A DNA stretch of 64,000 nucleotides from Membranipora membranacea. Lineage: Eukaryota > Bryozoa > Gymnolaemata > Cheilostomatida > Membraniporidae. Below the pieces are notes generated by a model. It worked only from the letters and a program-made list of their open reading frames with translations. It made no database searches and was not told the origin of the DNA. Below are positions 11,126 through 22,019 of this stretch, piece after piece. How positions within the stretch are numbered: the stretch's first letter is position 1; every line of letters begins with the position of its first letter. Both the position numbers and the translations under genes were made by a program. The DNA lies in assembly GCA_914767715.1 (NCBI GenBank), contig OU612073.1, positions 15,624,001-15,688,000 of the forward strand, given 5' to 3'.

Positions 11126-11830
11126 GAAAACTAGAGTGAAAACTTTTAATCCAGAAAAAGTCGTACCCAGATTATTCCAGCTTGTATGTTTTTAGCCACA
11201 AATGATCCGGACTTACAAAACCATAATTTGGTCATTTTTTGGTCAACCTATCATTATGACTTCCCTGTGCGTTTCCTCATTACATCCTCAAAGTTTCCTT
11301 GTTGGTTTGAAGGATATTATTATATATTGCAATTTAATTGAATACCCTACCTTGTAATTTGCCATATGCCAATTTTTTACAATGCTAGGTCAGACGGCCA
11401 ACCCGAGCAACATATGTTTTATCTCCCAGTATGCTACTTAAATTTGTACTCTGTATTTATATTTCCGCAGATCATATAACAGTTGCACTTTTCAAATTCC
11501 TCATTATGATAGCGCAACACCCTCCAAGATATTATGACTTTATGTGAACATTCACTTTAAATTATTACAAATAGGTTTTTTCTCAAGAGTGGTCAATTAT
11601 GTTATGTACGAATTTGGTTTAGTAGACACCAATGAGATGCTGCAGGCTATTCGATTCCATGGCATTATGTAAGCTTCCTTGTTTTGTTATGTTGGCCGAA
11701 CCACAGGATAAACGGATCTTATCAAGACCACCAATTAACATCTTTAAAGAAGTCTATTTTCAAGTGGTCAAGTTTGTTATACATTAAATCTGATCTTGTA
11801 CCAACCACAGAATATATATTTATCAATGGA
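11126..11830. other. No gene recognised
   Basis: Spacer between the two duplicated blocks. No supported feature. Confidence 0.5.
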
Positions 11831-11833
11831 TTG

Positions 11834-12645
11834 GTGATTGATCAATGAAAGCTTTCGTAGGGACTGCTGCATGTCTGTTCGTATTGATTCAACCACTCTA
11901 CTGCAATTGGCTCATCATTGGATAAAGGACAGTAAGGTACAGAAGCAATTATGCACAATTTTGCACAGCAGCTTTAGGATGTGAAACATCCTGAGTCTCC
12001 ATTTCAATATTTTAATTCAAATAATATAATAGTGTGTGTAATATGCGAGTAATTCAGCTTTGTTTTCACATATTCTCAGCAGGTACTTGCAGCAAGGAGT
12101 AGCACTGTGTTTTCAGTGTCCTGGCATAACCTCTCGGCTAGGCCACCGGATACTGGCTCTCCTAACAACCATAACCAATCTCCCTATCCACACGGGTATA
12201 GTTATCATTAAGGTAGAGTCACGGGGTCTTCGGATTTTAACTATCGAGTTTTAACTGCTCATTCATATCAATGGGATGTGGATGTAAACAAAGGTGGTGT
12301 TTATTGACTTAGATTCTTAAAGATAAATCGTAAAAATTTCTCATTAGTTCGTTCGAGAAGACAGACCACAGGTATGTTTGGGCTGAAATGAAGGTAATCA
12401 AATATGTGACAGAAACTTAGCATTTTAAGACTTTCACATGATGTTGAAGTAGCCAACTGGCTAAAAAAATAAGATAGAGGCGACAAAAATTGCTCACCAC
12501 ATGTTCCTGAATCATCGTTAATCATGAATATGGCCAGTCTAGCCAGAATAGATTGCATGACTAATATTCATGACTAATATTCATGATAATCACAAAAATG
12601 GTAATCTTGTTGAACATTGATCAAAGTGTACTCGTAGGAAAGATG
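11834..12645. repeat. Segmental duplication block 2, copy A (3' flank of IFI gene A)
   Basis: Matches 26,487-27,336 in the same orientation, for example ACTGCAATTGGCTCATCATT, TTGCAGCAAGGAGTAGCACT and the CACATGTTCCT region. It continues without a break into the IFI-like gene, showing that gene and flank duplicated together. Confidence 0.8.
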
Positions 12646-14262
12646 TTACAGTTCGCTGTGAGGTATTTCTTCCCAGAAGCAATCCAGAGAGAACACCTGA
12701 GCAATAGTGAGAGGTAACCCATTAGCTGCCATATACTTAGCGATACCAGAAGCCAAAGCAGAACCAGATACACCTTTCGCAGCTAAAATACCAAGATTAA
12801 TCGTTAATTTTTGTACATTGCAGAAAAAGCTTTAAATTATCAATATTTGGCCTTACTGCATATCCACCTGCTACCATTCATACCTAACAAGTCTCCCTAT
12901 ATGATAGGGAGGCTTCAAGCTTTAAGGGGCTTTTTCCACCCACTCCCTATCTCCCTTTTCCTCCCTTTTTTAGCTTCCTTTAGCCAGAAATTTTTTCGAG
13001 CTTAACTTATTATACTATTAACTATATAACTATTATCATTACTGCTTGTATGCAGCTATTCATTATCTCTACTTAGCCTAGCACTATTGTTAGGGTTGTC
13101 TTTCCTCGTTTGGATAAAGGGCAACAACATCATTTGTAAAACAGTTAAAATGACACAATACATAATATGAATGCTCAAGTTTTGGCTTAGAAATATGACA
13201 ATTTGAGAGCCAATATGCACCCGCACTGTGGTACGCAGAGTGATACTCCAGGTTGTCAGTTCGCCCAACTTCTCATGTATGTTGTGTCAAAGTCACACTG
13301 TCCGACCCACAAGCTAGCAAAAATGTAGCAGTGGGACGCTCTTTTCTAAATAAATAAACCTTTAGGTTGACAGTGTTGTCAACAGAAAAAAGAGCGCAAG
13401 AATAGGAACTAAGTGCTGAGCACATCCCCCCCCCCCCCCCGCAAATAAACCCCTCACTTCTTTTCAAAATCAAACAAATCAATATATGTTACTGACCTAA
13501 GCTTTGCAGATATGCGAATAGTGATCCAGCTTTCACTGTTCCAATAATAGACTGAACCCAGGCAGCAAAACTGCCAGCTGCCACTCCGCCAGGGAGAAAT
13601 CCAAACAGAGCTACAACAAACAGAACGGTGGATGAGGTAAATGTGATTTGTCATAGTCAGTGGTTAGAATACTAAATTACTTGATAAAATACAAAAATAC
13701 GTCTTAGTTTAAAGCCCAACAGCTGTATGGAAACTGAGAATTGTTGAAAATAGTTCTTTATTTGTTTGGCTCAGTGGTGGCCAGTGGTAAAGAGTTAGCA
13801 GGTTGTTGTAGGCATGGATGCAAAACAAGGGTATGTAGTAGTAGTAGTATGCCATTATTGTGCATGACTCGGGTGAGTATTTCGCACAGTTTAAAAGGTG
13901 CAGGTGCAATAAATATAATATGTTGTGGGGACCCTGGGACAATAAATTAAGCTGAAAGAATATCAATAAATTGAAGTGATATAACAATAAGAACACAAAA
14001 GGTTTCGATTTGACCAAGCTAGAAAGGTTTAGTTATTACCTAAAACACTGCCGATGATTGCTCCAGCAGCCCCTGTCGCAACAGCTCCAGCTGTCATTGC
14101 AGCAATTATAGCTAACATGATGGCTTTAGTCCACCAGTCATATTTACATACTCTTCTATGTCCAGGGCACTCCTCAGCATCCCAGGAACATCCTCCTCTT
14201 TTTTCTCCGCCAACCACACAGAACACCAACAGCATGAGCGTTACAGCTAGAGCGGACTTCAT
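12646..14262 (-). CDS. IFI6/IFI27-like (ISG12 family) protein, copy A
   Basis: Three coding exons on the minus strand: 14040-14262, 13497-13610, 12646-12782. All introns are phase 1 with GT-AG ends, giving 157 aa. Residues 1-19 form a signal peptide (MKSALAVTLMLLVFCVVGG). Next is a short segment with three cysteines (25, 32, 39), then hydrophobic Gly/Ala-rich helices typical of the ISG12 domain, including IIAAMTAGAVATGAAGAIIG, FLPGGVAAGSFAAW and AGSLFAYLQSLGA. The C-terminus after SALASGIAKYMAANG ends in FWEEIPHSEL. ISG12 proteins are small membrane proteins of mitochondria or ER, interferon-induced in vertebrates and linked to apoptosis and antiviral responses. The cysteine-bearing linker between signal peptide and helices is not typical of vertebrate members. 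Intact, and duplicated at 27,337-28,535. Function is inferred from family only. Confidence 0.8.
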
Positions 14263-14329
14263 ATTCAGGCTTCGTGATCCAGACTAACCATGCCACAGCT
14301 ACCATTCGATGAATATCATTGTGGCAAAA

Positions 14330-14340
14330 GGGGACTCCCC
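14330..14340. promoter_or_regulatory. KappaB-like palindrome upstream of IFI gene A
   Basis: GGGGACTCCCC, inside AAGGGGACTCCCCTT, fits the GGGRNNYYCC Rel/NF-kappaB consensus and lies 68 bp above the ATG. The same 15-bp string is conserved 68-70 bp above the ATG in copy B and in the truncated copy C. Confidence 0.5.
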
Positions 14341-14464
14341 TTCATGGTTTCGATGTTTCGATGCATTCCCCGCAAGACGCAAGGCGATTTATTTAATTAC
14401 CATTATCAGGCTTTGTTCTGTTGCACAATGTAAACAGGCACCAATTATTGAATTTCATGCAAGT

Positions 14465-14478
14465 GAAAGGGAAATCCC
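14465..14478. promoter_or_regulatory. Overlapping ISRE-like and kappaB-like motifs
   Basis: GTGAAAGGGAAATCCCC contains GAAAGGGAAA (GAAANNGAAA, the IRF-binding ISRE core) at 14465-14474, overlapping GGGAAATCCC (kappaB consensus) at 14469-14478, about 205 bp above the ATG of IFI gene A. In copy C the kappaB half remains (31704-31713) but the ISRE half is changed to ACAGGGAAA. Copy B has lost the region. Confidence 0.4.
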
Positions 14479-14573
14479 CAACATGTATTTTTCTGTTGTC
14501 ACAATTCCCAACAGTTTGATATTCGTAGGAAATTTAATTTGCAAGAATTAGTGGTGTTTGCACGAGTGTGTGG

Positions 14574-14880
14574 CCTGACCTTAAAAGTTACCGTTAGCAG
14601 CAATGATACTCAATGCTAACAGCAATCGATATCCCTGAACAAAGAGTACATATTTACTTTAGTATTTATTTTATAATTTATTTTATTCATTTAGTGAAGG
14701 CAAGTGGGGAAAAGTGGGCCGCGATAAAAAGTACTTAGGCCCTCCTTTCGTGTTCAGCTTCCCAAGACTCTAATCTGGGCCATGCTGCAAAGGGCTGGGG
14801 CCCTCCATGCGCACTATAATATAATCTCATTAGCACTATCATAAAATGATATATGCAATTTCTTCCTCATCCAGTTTGAT
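14574..14880. repeat. Duplicated tail upstream of IFI gene A
   Basis: Matches about 31,803-32,085, including TTAAAAGTTACCGTTAGCAG, GGGGAAAAGTGGGCCGCGAT and CACTATCATAAAATGATATA. It ends near a 12-C run at 14896-14907, where the two copies part. Confidence 0.75.
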
Positions 14881-14970
14881 CTGCATTTTCAATAGCCCCC
14901 CCCCCCCTTGGGCTGGTGGCAGCTTCCTACTGAGATGGGATCATGACAGATTTGACCCGAACAATCCAGA

Positions 14971-15267
14971 ATGCCCAGCCCACATGATAAGCCGCGGTCA
15001 ACTACACTGACCACTCTGCAGACAGCCTGCAGAGGATCTGCTACCATGTGTGTCAAAGCTGTTGGGCTTGGTCATGAACTAAGTCCTCATCGGATTAACA
15101 AAGATGTGTTAGAGAACTGGTTCAGTCACCAGTGGCAGGCTTGTGAATCCAAAACCAAAATTACTGGTGAGTTGCATTGCAAAAATATTGGTCAACTCAT
15201 AATATTGAAGCATGCAACTATATTGTGTCAGACGTTGTGTACAATTGCAGGATATCAAACAGTTTAG
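14971..15267 (+). pseudogene. Fragment of a DNA-transposon transposase
   Basis: A 98-codon open frame contains LSPHRINKDVLENWFSHQ followed by CKNI and a short hydrophobic end. The pattern (I-x-K/Q-D-x-L/V-E-N-x-F-x-x-Q-x-x-A) resembles the C-terminal part of THAP9/P-element-like transposases. No other transposase parts or terminal repeats are visible nearby, so it is an isolated relic. The family assignment rests on this one motif. Confidence 0.4.
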
Positions 15268-15540
15268 ATAACCAGTTCTTCAGTTAGGATGATTATCATT
15301 GTATCTGACATAGTTTGACAGTGTGCCTACATCACAATTTATACAAGAAAATGTTACGGCACCAGAGGAGAAATTAACGTTTTGTAAAAAATGGATTTTT
15401 TAGATTGAAATTGTCTGTCTAATTATGAGTCAGCTTCTCATTGTTTATGAGGCTTTCCTCACAGCTTGGTTATTGAAGCAACTCTGGCCAACTCTGAATT
15501 CTGATTGGCTGAACATCAGGATATATAGTGTTTGGCCAGG

Positions 15541-15729
15541 TTCACTATAATGCGGAAATCCGTGATCACGAAAATTTACGTACGTGTTGCAGAAATTTAG
15601 TGCGTATTTCCGCATTTTAGTCAATCCTGTGTGGGATTGACTAAAATGCGGAAATCACATTGTGACCTACTTGTGACCTTGAGAAGCATATTTCCGCATT
15701 TTAGTCAAAATTGACTAAAATGCGGAAAT
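15541..15729. mobile_element. Cluster of foldback elements (ATTTCCGCATTTTAGT family)
   Basis: Two perfect hairpins: arms 15606-15627 and 15634-15655 (22 bp, ending ATTTCCGCATTTTAGTCAA...), and arms 15690-15708 and 15711-15729 (19 bp, 2-base loop). A further arm, CACTATAATGCGGAAAT, lies at 15544-15560. The same terminal sequence occurs at 25,535-25,625 in opposed orientations. This fits a small MITE or foldback family with nested or tandem insertions. Confidence 0.75.
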
Positions 15730-16511
15730 TTCAAATTTAGCTTTTTTACCACTGAATGTGGCCTGTAAGAAAAAAATTGATATGTGTTCTATGAAACCAT
15801 CTCATAGGCTATGTGTATGGGCAATCTGGGTTAGATAATGTGTTTTAGTACAGCTCTAGCACTATTTATGTAAAGCGGAATTCCCAGTGAAAACTTCAGT
15901 GAATTATGTACATGAATATACAGGAGAAGATAACTCTAATATGATGATTTGTCAAACAAAATCCCCATACTAGTTACTATTTCTGAAATGCAGATTTTGA
16001 TAGAGGCAAGTTTTATTGAGGAGAAATGCTTTTATGGGCATATTATACATTGAGAGTGAAGATAAAGGTCACTAATATACATTGAGAGTGAAGCCATATA
16101 ATATATGCAATTAGCAACCCCTGATATCTTACAAGTGGTGACGTTGGGTGATTATCATGGTAGTAGCAAAAAAGTCATCGGAGAACATAGGGAAACATCT
16201 GTGAAAACATGTGGATCAGTCTATTGGTGACCAAGTCCTTTATAGCAGAACCGTATACAGTAGAGCATAGCCACCCACTTTGACACCAAAGATCATTTTC
16301 GGGAAAGGCAGGGTGGTCCTTGTCACAACAATTCATAAGTGTTATTGGTTTTTCATTCTGCTCTATTGAAGTGCAAATGAACTAATTATAACTTATAATA
16401 TCTAAGCACATAGTCAAGATTGGGTGATGATACTGAGTAATTATACTTTTTATTTTCATAAGCCACACAATAATCATATTGATCAGCCTGTATAAAAGCA
16501 CAAGTGAGTCT
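15730..16511. other. No gene recognised
   Basis: Apart from a short direct repeat (ACATTGAGAGTGAAG near 16,047 and 16,079), nothing is supported here. Confidence 0.5.
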
Positions 16512-16642
16512 AGCCTGTCTTGACAAGCTTTGTTCGATGGGGGGGGGGGGGGGGGGGGGAGGGCTGCTCGACAGTCGAGCATGCAAGAGTTGACAAGCTT
16601 TGTTCCCTCCCCCCCACCAAACAAAGCTTGACAAGACAGGCT
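16512..16642. mobile_element. Foldback element with poly-G core
   Basis: Terminal inverted arms 16512-16534 and 16620-16642 (core CTGTCTTGACAAGCTTTG) differ at one position. Inside are a 21-G run (16539-16559), a small palindrome CTGCTCGACAGTCGAGCA and a third, direct copy of TTGACAAGCTTTGTT. A second member of the family lies at 22125-22185. It is probably a foldback MITE. Confidence 0.75.
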
Positions 16643-16893
16643 AAAGTGAGTCCAACAATGTAGTTGGTAGATATTTATAAAACAATTCATTGCTTCAGGT
16701 ATTGATAGTGTAGATGCGTAATATCAGCCAATATTTTACTAAAATCAGGGGTAGATTATAAGCATACATACATCTGCAACTTTGATTCACTTTGGTGTTT
16801 ATGAAATAAAACTGACCTACATTAGATGAGTTGAATTTTGGCAGGAGGAAAAGTTTGACATTTCACAATCTGAAATTTATAGATAGACTACAT

Positions 16894-18044
16894 TTACTTT
16901 GAAAAGCTCTCTATCATTTCTACGGAAGTACCAGCTAGTACCAGCTTGATGGCTGTGTCTTTCGGCTCGAAGACACAATTCATGTTGATTGGAGAGTCTG
17001 TTGTGACCTTCTGCACAAGATGGACTAGAATCGATCGATCATGAGGCAGCTTCAGTCCACAGCAAGAGTTATTCTCAGCAATCACAGAACTCGGTAGATG
17101 CATCCCTAGAGGAAAAGATAAAAATGCCAACTTTCAGCTGAGCAGACCGGGGGCAACTTAAGGACGTCTTATCACCGGTTGTCCCCTCATTGAACTTACA
17201 TGTCACAGAGAGAATAACTCTATGATTTGTCTCAATTCAATTTGAAGTGAAAAAAAGACAGGAACAGGGAGGGTATCCCACCCGTCCTCCCTGCCGAAAA
17301 GGAGACTCCCTGATGAGACAGAAACAAACAAACCGCAGCTTCTTCCCTAATGATATTGAAAATGCTTTGACCACCCCCTAGCTAATAGCTGTTGGTTGAT
17401 CATTGTGCGGGTCTCTAAAGGTCGAATGTTTCAGAATTTATTTCATATCTTTCACCTACAACTAGGGCATATGCCTCCAATCAGACAAATTATCCTGTCA
17501 CAGTATCATATGACATAAGGTTATGCTTTAGATACACACAGACCATCTTTGGTATTAAATCTAACTGCTAACTGCACGGTAGGTAAGTCTTTTGGACAAG
17601 AGCGATCAACTTCTAGCATGTCATGGCAAGATTGGCAGTCTTTTCTCAAGATCAGCTTCCAATATTGGAACTGTTTGTTTGACATGCTAGCTTCCTAGTC
17701 ACTTTTGGTCCCGCACCACATGTATCTCTTCACACCCAGTTGTGAGATGCCTAGCGAGTTTGGAATTAGGACAGATTATTTGTAAAATAATATTTGCTGC
17801 CGCAGGCCTGTATAATGCAAGTCCCTGACCGGCAGTAGTATGACGAAAAATTATCAGATAAATTTGAAAGTGGGATTCTGAAGTATTGAACAATGATGTG
17901 GTTTGATTCAACATATGTCTCAATATATATATATATACATATCACTGACCTTAGTCTACACAGTTCTTCACCATTATAAATAAACATGCTGCATAACATC
18001 AGTATACTAATACTGCAAACCTGAGCAAGGAGTCTGGAAATCAT
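16894..18044 (-). CDS. Unrecognised small secreted cysteine-containing protein
   Basis: Three proposed exons on the minus strand: 17950-18044, about 17544-17686, 16894-17105, in compatible phase, giving about 149 aa. Exon 1 encodes a short hydrophobic leader (MISRLLAQVCSISILMLCSM), and its ATG follows directly on a good acceptor (ATTTCAG), so an upstream non-coding exon is possible. Exon 2 contains RKDCQSCHDMLEVDRSCP and ends VRFNTKDG. Exon 3 begins MHLPSS, has NNSCCGLKLP and a lone Cys in INMNCVFEP, and ends MIESFSK before TAA. Exon 2 has a weak acceptor and a non-ideal donor (GTCTGT), so its start may lie elsewhere. It is likely secreted and disulfide-bonded, but I recognise no family. A BRICHOS link was considered and dropped. 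Confidence 0.45.
17110..17540. other. Intron of the secreted-protein gene
   Basis: No independent feature. A strong donor-like GTAAGT on the minus strand near 17,199 could mark an alternative small exon, but no coding exon before it fits. Confidence 0.3.
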
Positions 18045-18057
18045 CTGAAATAAAAAA

Positions 18058-18255
18058 ATGAAATATAAAATTTGTGGAGACGGTGAAATGGTGCAATCGG
18101 TTAGCGGGCTTGCTATTCACTGCCAGGCGATTGGTGCCGCAGGATTTGTGAGTTCAAATCCTGTTGGGGGAGCTTTCAAGATTGATTGTTCCAGCCCCCA
18201 GCACCCATCGGATGTATACCTCTTCTATAAAATGGGGAACCATTGTTACAGATAG
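18058..18255 (+). mobile_element. tRNA-derived SINE-like sequence
   Basis: Contains a Pol III A-box-like TGGTGCAATCGGTTAGCG (18089-18106) and a B-box GAGTTCAAATCCTG (18149-18163) at tRNA-like spacing. The cloverleaf is poor, so it is not a functional tRNA. An unrelated body follows. It lies immediately upstream of the small secreted-protein gene on the opposite strand. Confidence 0.5.
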
Positions 18256-20569
18256 TCTGTTACGATACTCAAAACAAATTTTTTTCACATTTTTAGTCAC
18301 ATTGAAGAGAATTTCTAGCCCCTAACTTCTTAGGGGTGTATATCCTCTCTTCCTAAGAGCACAAAAAAACCGTGTTTATAGAGGATAGGTTCTTTTGAAC
18401 TACCCAAGAGGAGTTATAATAAAGTGGCTTTGTGGAAATTGGGGTGTGCTAACATAAAGTCACCTCCTAACTAGCTTATTTATTTACTTCTCTTGGGTTA
18501 TTTATGAAGGATGTACACAAACCAATTATGAAAACTTGAGGCGTTGCGTGAAGTGACATGATGAGATCGTACTGTTTTTTTCCAGTACTGGTAGTGGAAA
18601 ATTCAGTCTTCCTCCAATATGATTGGATGATATTTTTGCTCGTTTTGGTTCCATGTACGTGGTTGTAGAACCATGATTAATTTTTTTTATTGAGGTGCAT
18701 ATGGGGACAAGCCATACTACAGGAATAACAGAAAAATAGGTAGCAACAGGTGCTCAATAAAATCCCGCCTCCAGCCGCGCGATGTATATATGACGGTTCG
18801 ACCAAAGCTGTGGGCTCATTCTCGGTGTAGTAGTGATCACGAAAGTTTTGTACAGGTACTCTCGAGAACTGAACAGAGAGGAATGTTAATGATTGTAATT
18901 GTTCCTCACTTCAACATGGTTGCATTTTTCTACGTATTGTTAGGAGTTTTTAAGATATAAATGGACCAGCGGGTAGGGCACTCATCTATTTGAGGTTTTC
19001 AGTGAAGTTTTATAAAGAACAACTTGCTGATAGCCCTCTGTTTACAGCCTAATTCTGTCGCCAGAAGTGTCTTAAACACGAGGCAAGTGGTATGATCAAC
19101 ACCTACTCCCACCTTATGATCATTCAGGGATTATGAGGCAACTGAGATATGTCTAGAACAGATCACTCGCAGCATGTAATGCCAAAAGTTATCAAAATTA
19201 CCTTAACATAAAGTCTCTTTCCCATGTATCCCACTCTTTGGATAGTCATGATCACACATGCAGCATTGTCCTTGCATGATATGATGAAAGTAATCGACCT
19301 GTATTAACTCACAGATCGAATTAACTTTTTGTGACACTCAGTTCTACAAGTACCAATAACAAACACAATCATTGCCAAGCTACTTCAAAAAAACGCCTGC
19401 GATGGATTTTTGAGGTAAGATACAAACAATTGGACATCGTTTGACAAACTGATCAATGATGAGGATACAGATATATTAGTTGTTCCGCAATTGATGAATC
19501 AAATTGAATTACTGGAGCTCAATGGGAAAAAATGAATAACTGCTGATTTTAACATAAAATGTCATAATCATGTCATAATTTCACACTAATTACCTTACCA
19601 CCTAGCAACTCAAGCTTTCTTCACATTATTCGGCAATTTTTTAAGATTTGTGACTAGGTCAACTTACAATGGCTTTTGCTTGTTAGACCAATGAACTACC
19701 TGATTGGTTAGACAGGCATATTGTATAGTGCTGAGTACTGCAGACGAAACAGTGGCATTTACTGTGAGTAACCAGTGGAGATCTGACATCTTCGCTACCA
19801 CACATCTAAAATGGCAAGTGGTCTTCAACCTCATTTCAAAAGTTGCACTAAATTACTTCAATTATACATGGACAATCAGTGCAACCAAATATGCTACTTC
19901 TCAGCAATGTGTTTAGAGATAATTTTATATTTCCAAGGCAAAGAGCTGCAAGGAGGCCGCTTTTTTTGTAGTGCAAGTATTTCACTATTGGGATTAATGC
20001 ACTATAAGCTGTCTAATAAATAATTCTGTGGGCCAAAACCAAGAACCAAGGATCTCCATGACCAATTCATCAGCTTTAATGATGAAAGAGGCGGTAAGTA
20101 CATTAACACTAAGCTGTGCAGTGTAGGCATATGGCCCAAGTGTTATTTTTATTTCCAACGGTGCACTGTCTAGCATGCTGGTCTATGTAACTTAATTATA
20201 GCATCTGAATGATGTGGAGCACAATTAATTCAGGTTTAAATGGGTGGACTTCTAGCCTCATGACCTATCTATAGGCAAAAGGGCTCGCACCACCCTCACC
20301 CTGCTTGCACTCTCACTGCTCACATATAGCTAGCGTTAAATTCTATTCAAAGTTACCTTAGTCAATAAGTGTGAGCAGACAACTCAGCAAACAAATCATC
20401 TAAAGCATATTTTTACACAGGGTCTGACATATGCTGAAGTAATCTTATGGGAAAAATGAAAAGTCCACAGACATCTTTGTCATCTAGACTTGATTTTCCT
20501 AAAAAACTAGAGGTAGCCTACTCACACTGATCTTTGTCTCAGTCGCAGTTCTCAATGAATAGAAATGAG
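18256..20569. other. No gene recognised
   Basis: About 2.3 kb of AT-rich sequence. Short frames near 19,704-20,023 show no domain or splice support. Confidence 0.5.
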
Positions 20570-20933
20570 TACCGTAATCCCTCACCTATAGATCGCGCGA
20601 CGTATAAGTGAAGGCGGCTATAAGAGAGTAGTATATAGACGCGACTATCATTTGAAGCATTATTATATTTAATTTGGACCAAAACCTCTTACAATCACCG
20701 AAGATGAATAGCTCAGTGGTAGAGCGTTCGACTTGTAAACATGGAGTTGTGAGTTCGAAATTCACTAAGGGCAGTTTTTTTCCCAAAACTACTTAGTTCA
20801 TTTGTAGTGAGTGTCTTAGAGCGGTGGGGTGTCTTATAGCTGTGGGGTGTCTTATAGCTGGAGCATTTTAATTTTTTCTGAGGGGGGTGATTCACTTATA
20901 AGTCCGGTGACTTATAGGTGAGGGATTACGGTA
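20570..20933. mobile_element. TA-flanked inverted-repeat DNA element (Tc1/mariner/pogo-like MITE)
   Basis: Left end TACCGTAATCCCTCACCTAT and right end (reverse complement) agree perfectly over at least 19 bp of CCGTAATCCCTCACCTATA, and imperfectly to about 45 bp through TATAAGTGAA. Both ends abut TA, the target duplication of the Tc1/mariner/pogo group. Total 364 bp, no transposase. A tRNA-like sequence sits inside at 20702-20781. Confidence 0.75.
20702..20781 (+). other. tRNA-like sequence (degenerate, TGT anticodon position)
   Basis: Reads ATAGCTCAGTGGTAGAGC as D-arm and A-box, CTTGTAA in the anticodon-loop position, and a good T-arm GTGAG-TTCGAAA-TTCAC as B-box, followed by T7 at 20775-20781. 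The anticodon stem is broken and the acceptor stem does not pair, so it is not called a functional tRNA. It is either captured tRNA or a SINE head inside the TA-flanked element. Confidence 0.55.
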
Positions 20934-22019
20934 TGAAGACCACCAAACGCTCTTCTCACAGTCAAACCATCGCCAGTAAGAGAAAAAAACCTTTTTCCTG
21001 CAACAAGCAAATATCATGCACTTACAGGCCCAGGTAATATCCATACTGTACATTGTTTTTTTCTGCATATTCTTTCAATGCAATGTGGGTTATGATCTTC
21101 AGAAGTAATACAGTCAGAAGCAATACTATGGATAAATTGACAAATTTCTAGTAATCTGAATACAACTACATGTACATTTCTAAGAACCACCAAGCCTCAC
21201 TACATCCAGCTTTCTAAAGTGGGGATCGTAAGAAGGAGGGGTGTATAGTTTATGTATGATTAAGTTAGCTTGAAAAATCTTTTTTTTTGTCATTTAGCCA
21301 TATGGCGTAAACAAACCAAAGCTCAATTTTGGTGTGATATGAAGTGAATTTGTATGAATATCATAACAAGAACTTTTTTATCACACCTTCTAAAGTAGGC
21401 TACAGCAACTGTGCTCGATCAAACCAGCAAGTAAGCTAGTGGGAAAACATCGGTATTTTGTAGCTGGCAACAGCAGTGTAGTGTAGTGTTATTATGCCCA
21501 TACATAGCTATAGCAATTACAGGAGCAAACAAATTTTGAGAATTCCATCGACCATTGATATTTCTGTGGTCGAGTACAAAATCAATTACGACACGGACAA
21601 TGCTTAAGGATATGTCCCCATTGATTCCCCAACACCCAATGTAAGAGGAATTAACTGAGCGTTAGGCGATCTACTGACCAAGGAAGCCTTTGAAGCACAG
21701 CACATGTTGTTCCAAATGAGTACAAATAAATGGCATTTTTATATCGAATTAATATTAATTAAAGTCACTCATTGTTGTGCTTTTGTACGGTGAGTGAGTA
21801 TAATGCGACCACACGCAGGTCCCATGTCCCGAGGGCCGTAACATCCACACACAACTCATCACAACCCAGGGTTAATGTGTTGTGCGCCATGTGACGCAGG
21901 GGGTTGGATCAAGTTGAAGTTAAAAGTTTAGTTTGAACGCACCAAACCGACCAAGACCTTGACAAGATTATGGACTTGAGTTCCTACCTAGGCTTATATA
22001 TATAATGTAAAATAAGGCT
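20934..22019. other. No gene recognised
   Basis: No supported coding region, RNA or clear repeat. Confidence 0.5.

Noticed and set aside
16894-17105. Second BRICHOS gene
   Set aside because: Exon 3 of this gene begins like the BRICHOS exon (GMHL / GLHI), but the preceding exon carries C-x2-C and C-P motifs and the Cys layout does not fit BRICHOS.
18058-18255. Functional tRNA gene
   Set aside because: A- and B-boxes are present but no proper cloverleaf forms. Treated as SINE-like; the same applies at 58,430-58,527 and 20,702-20,781.
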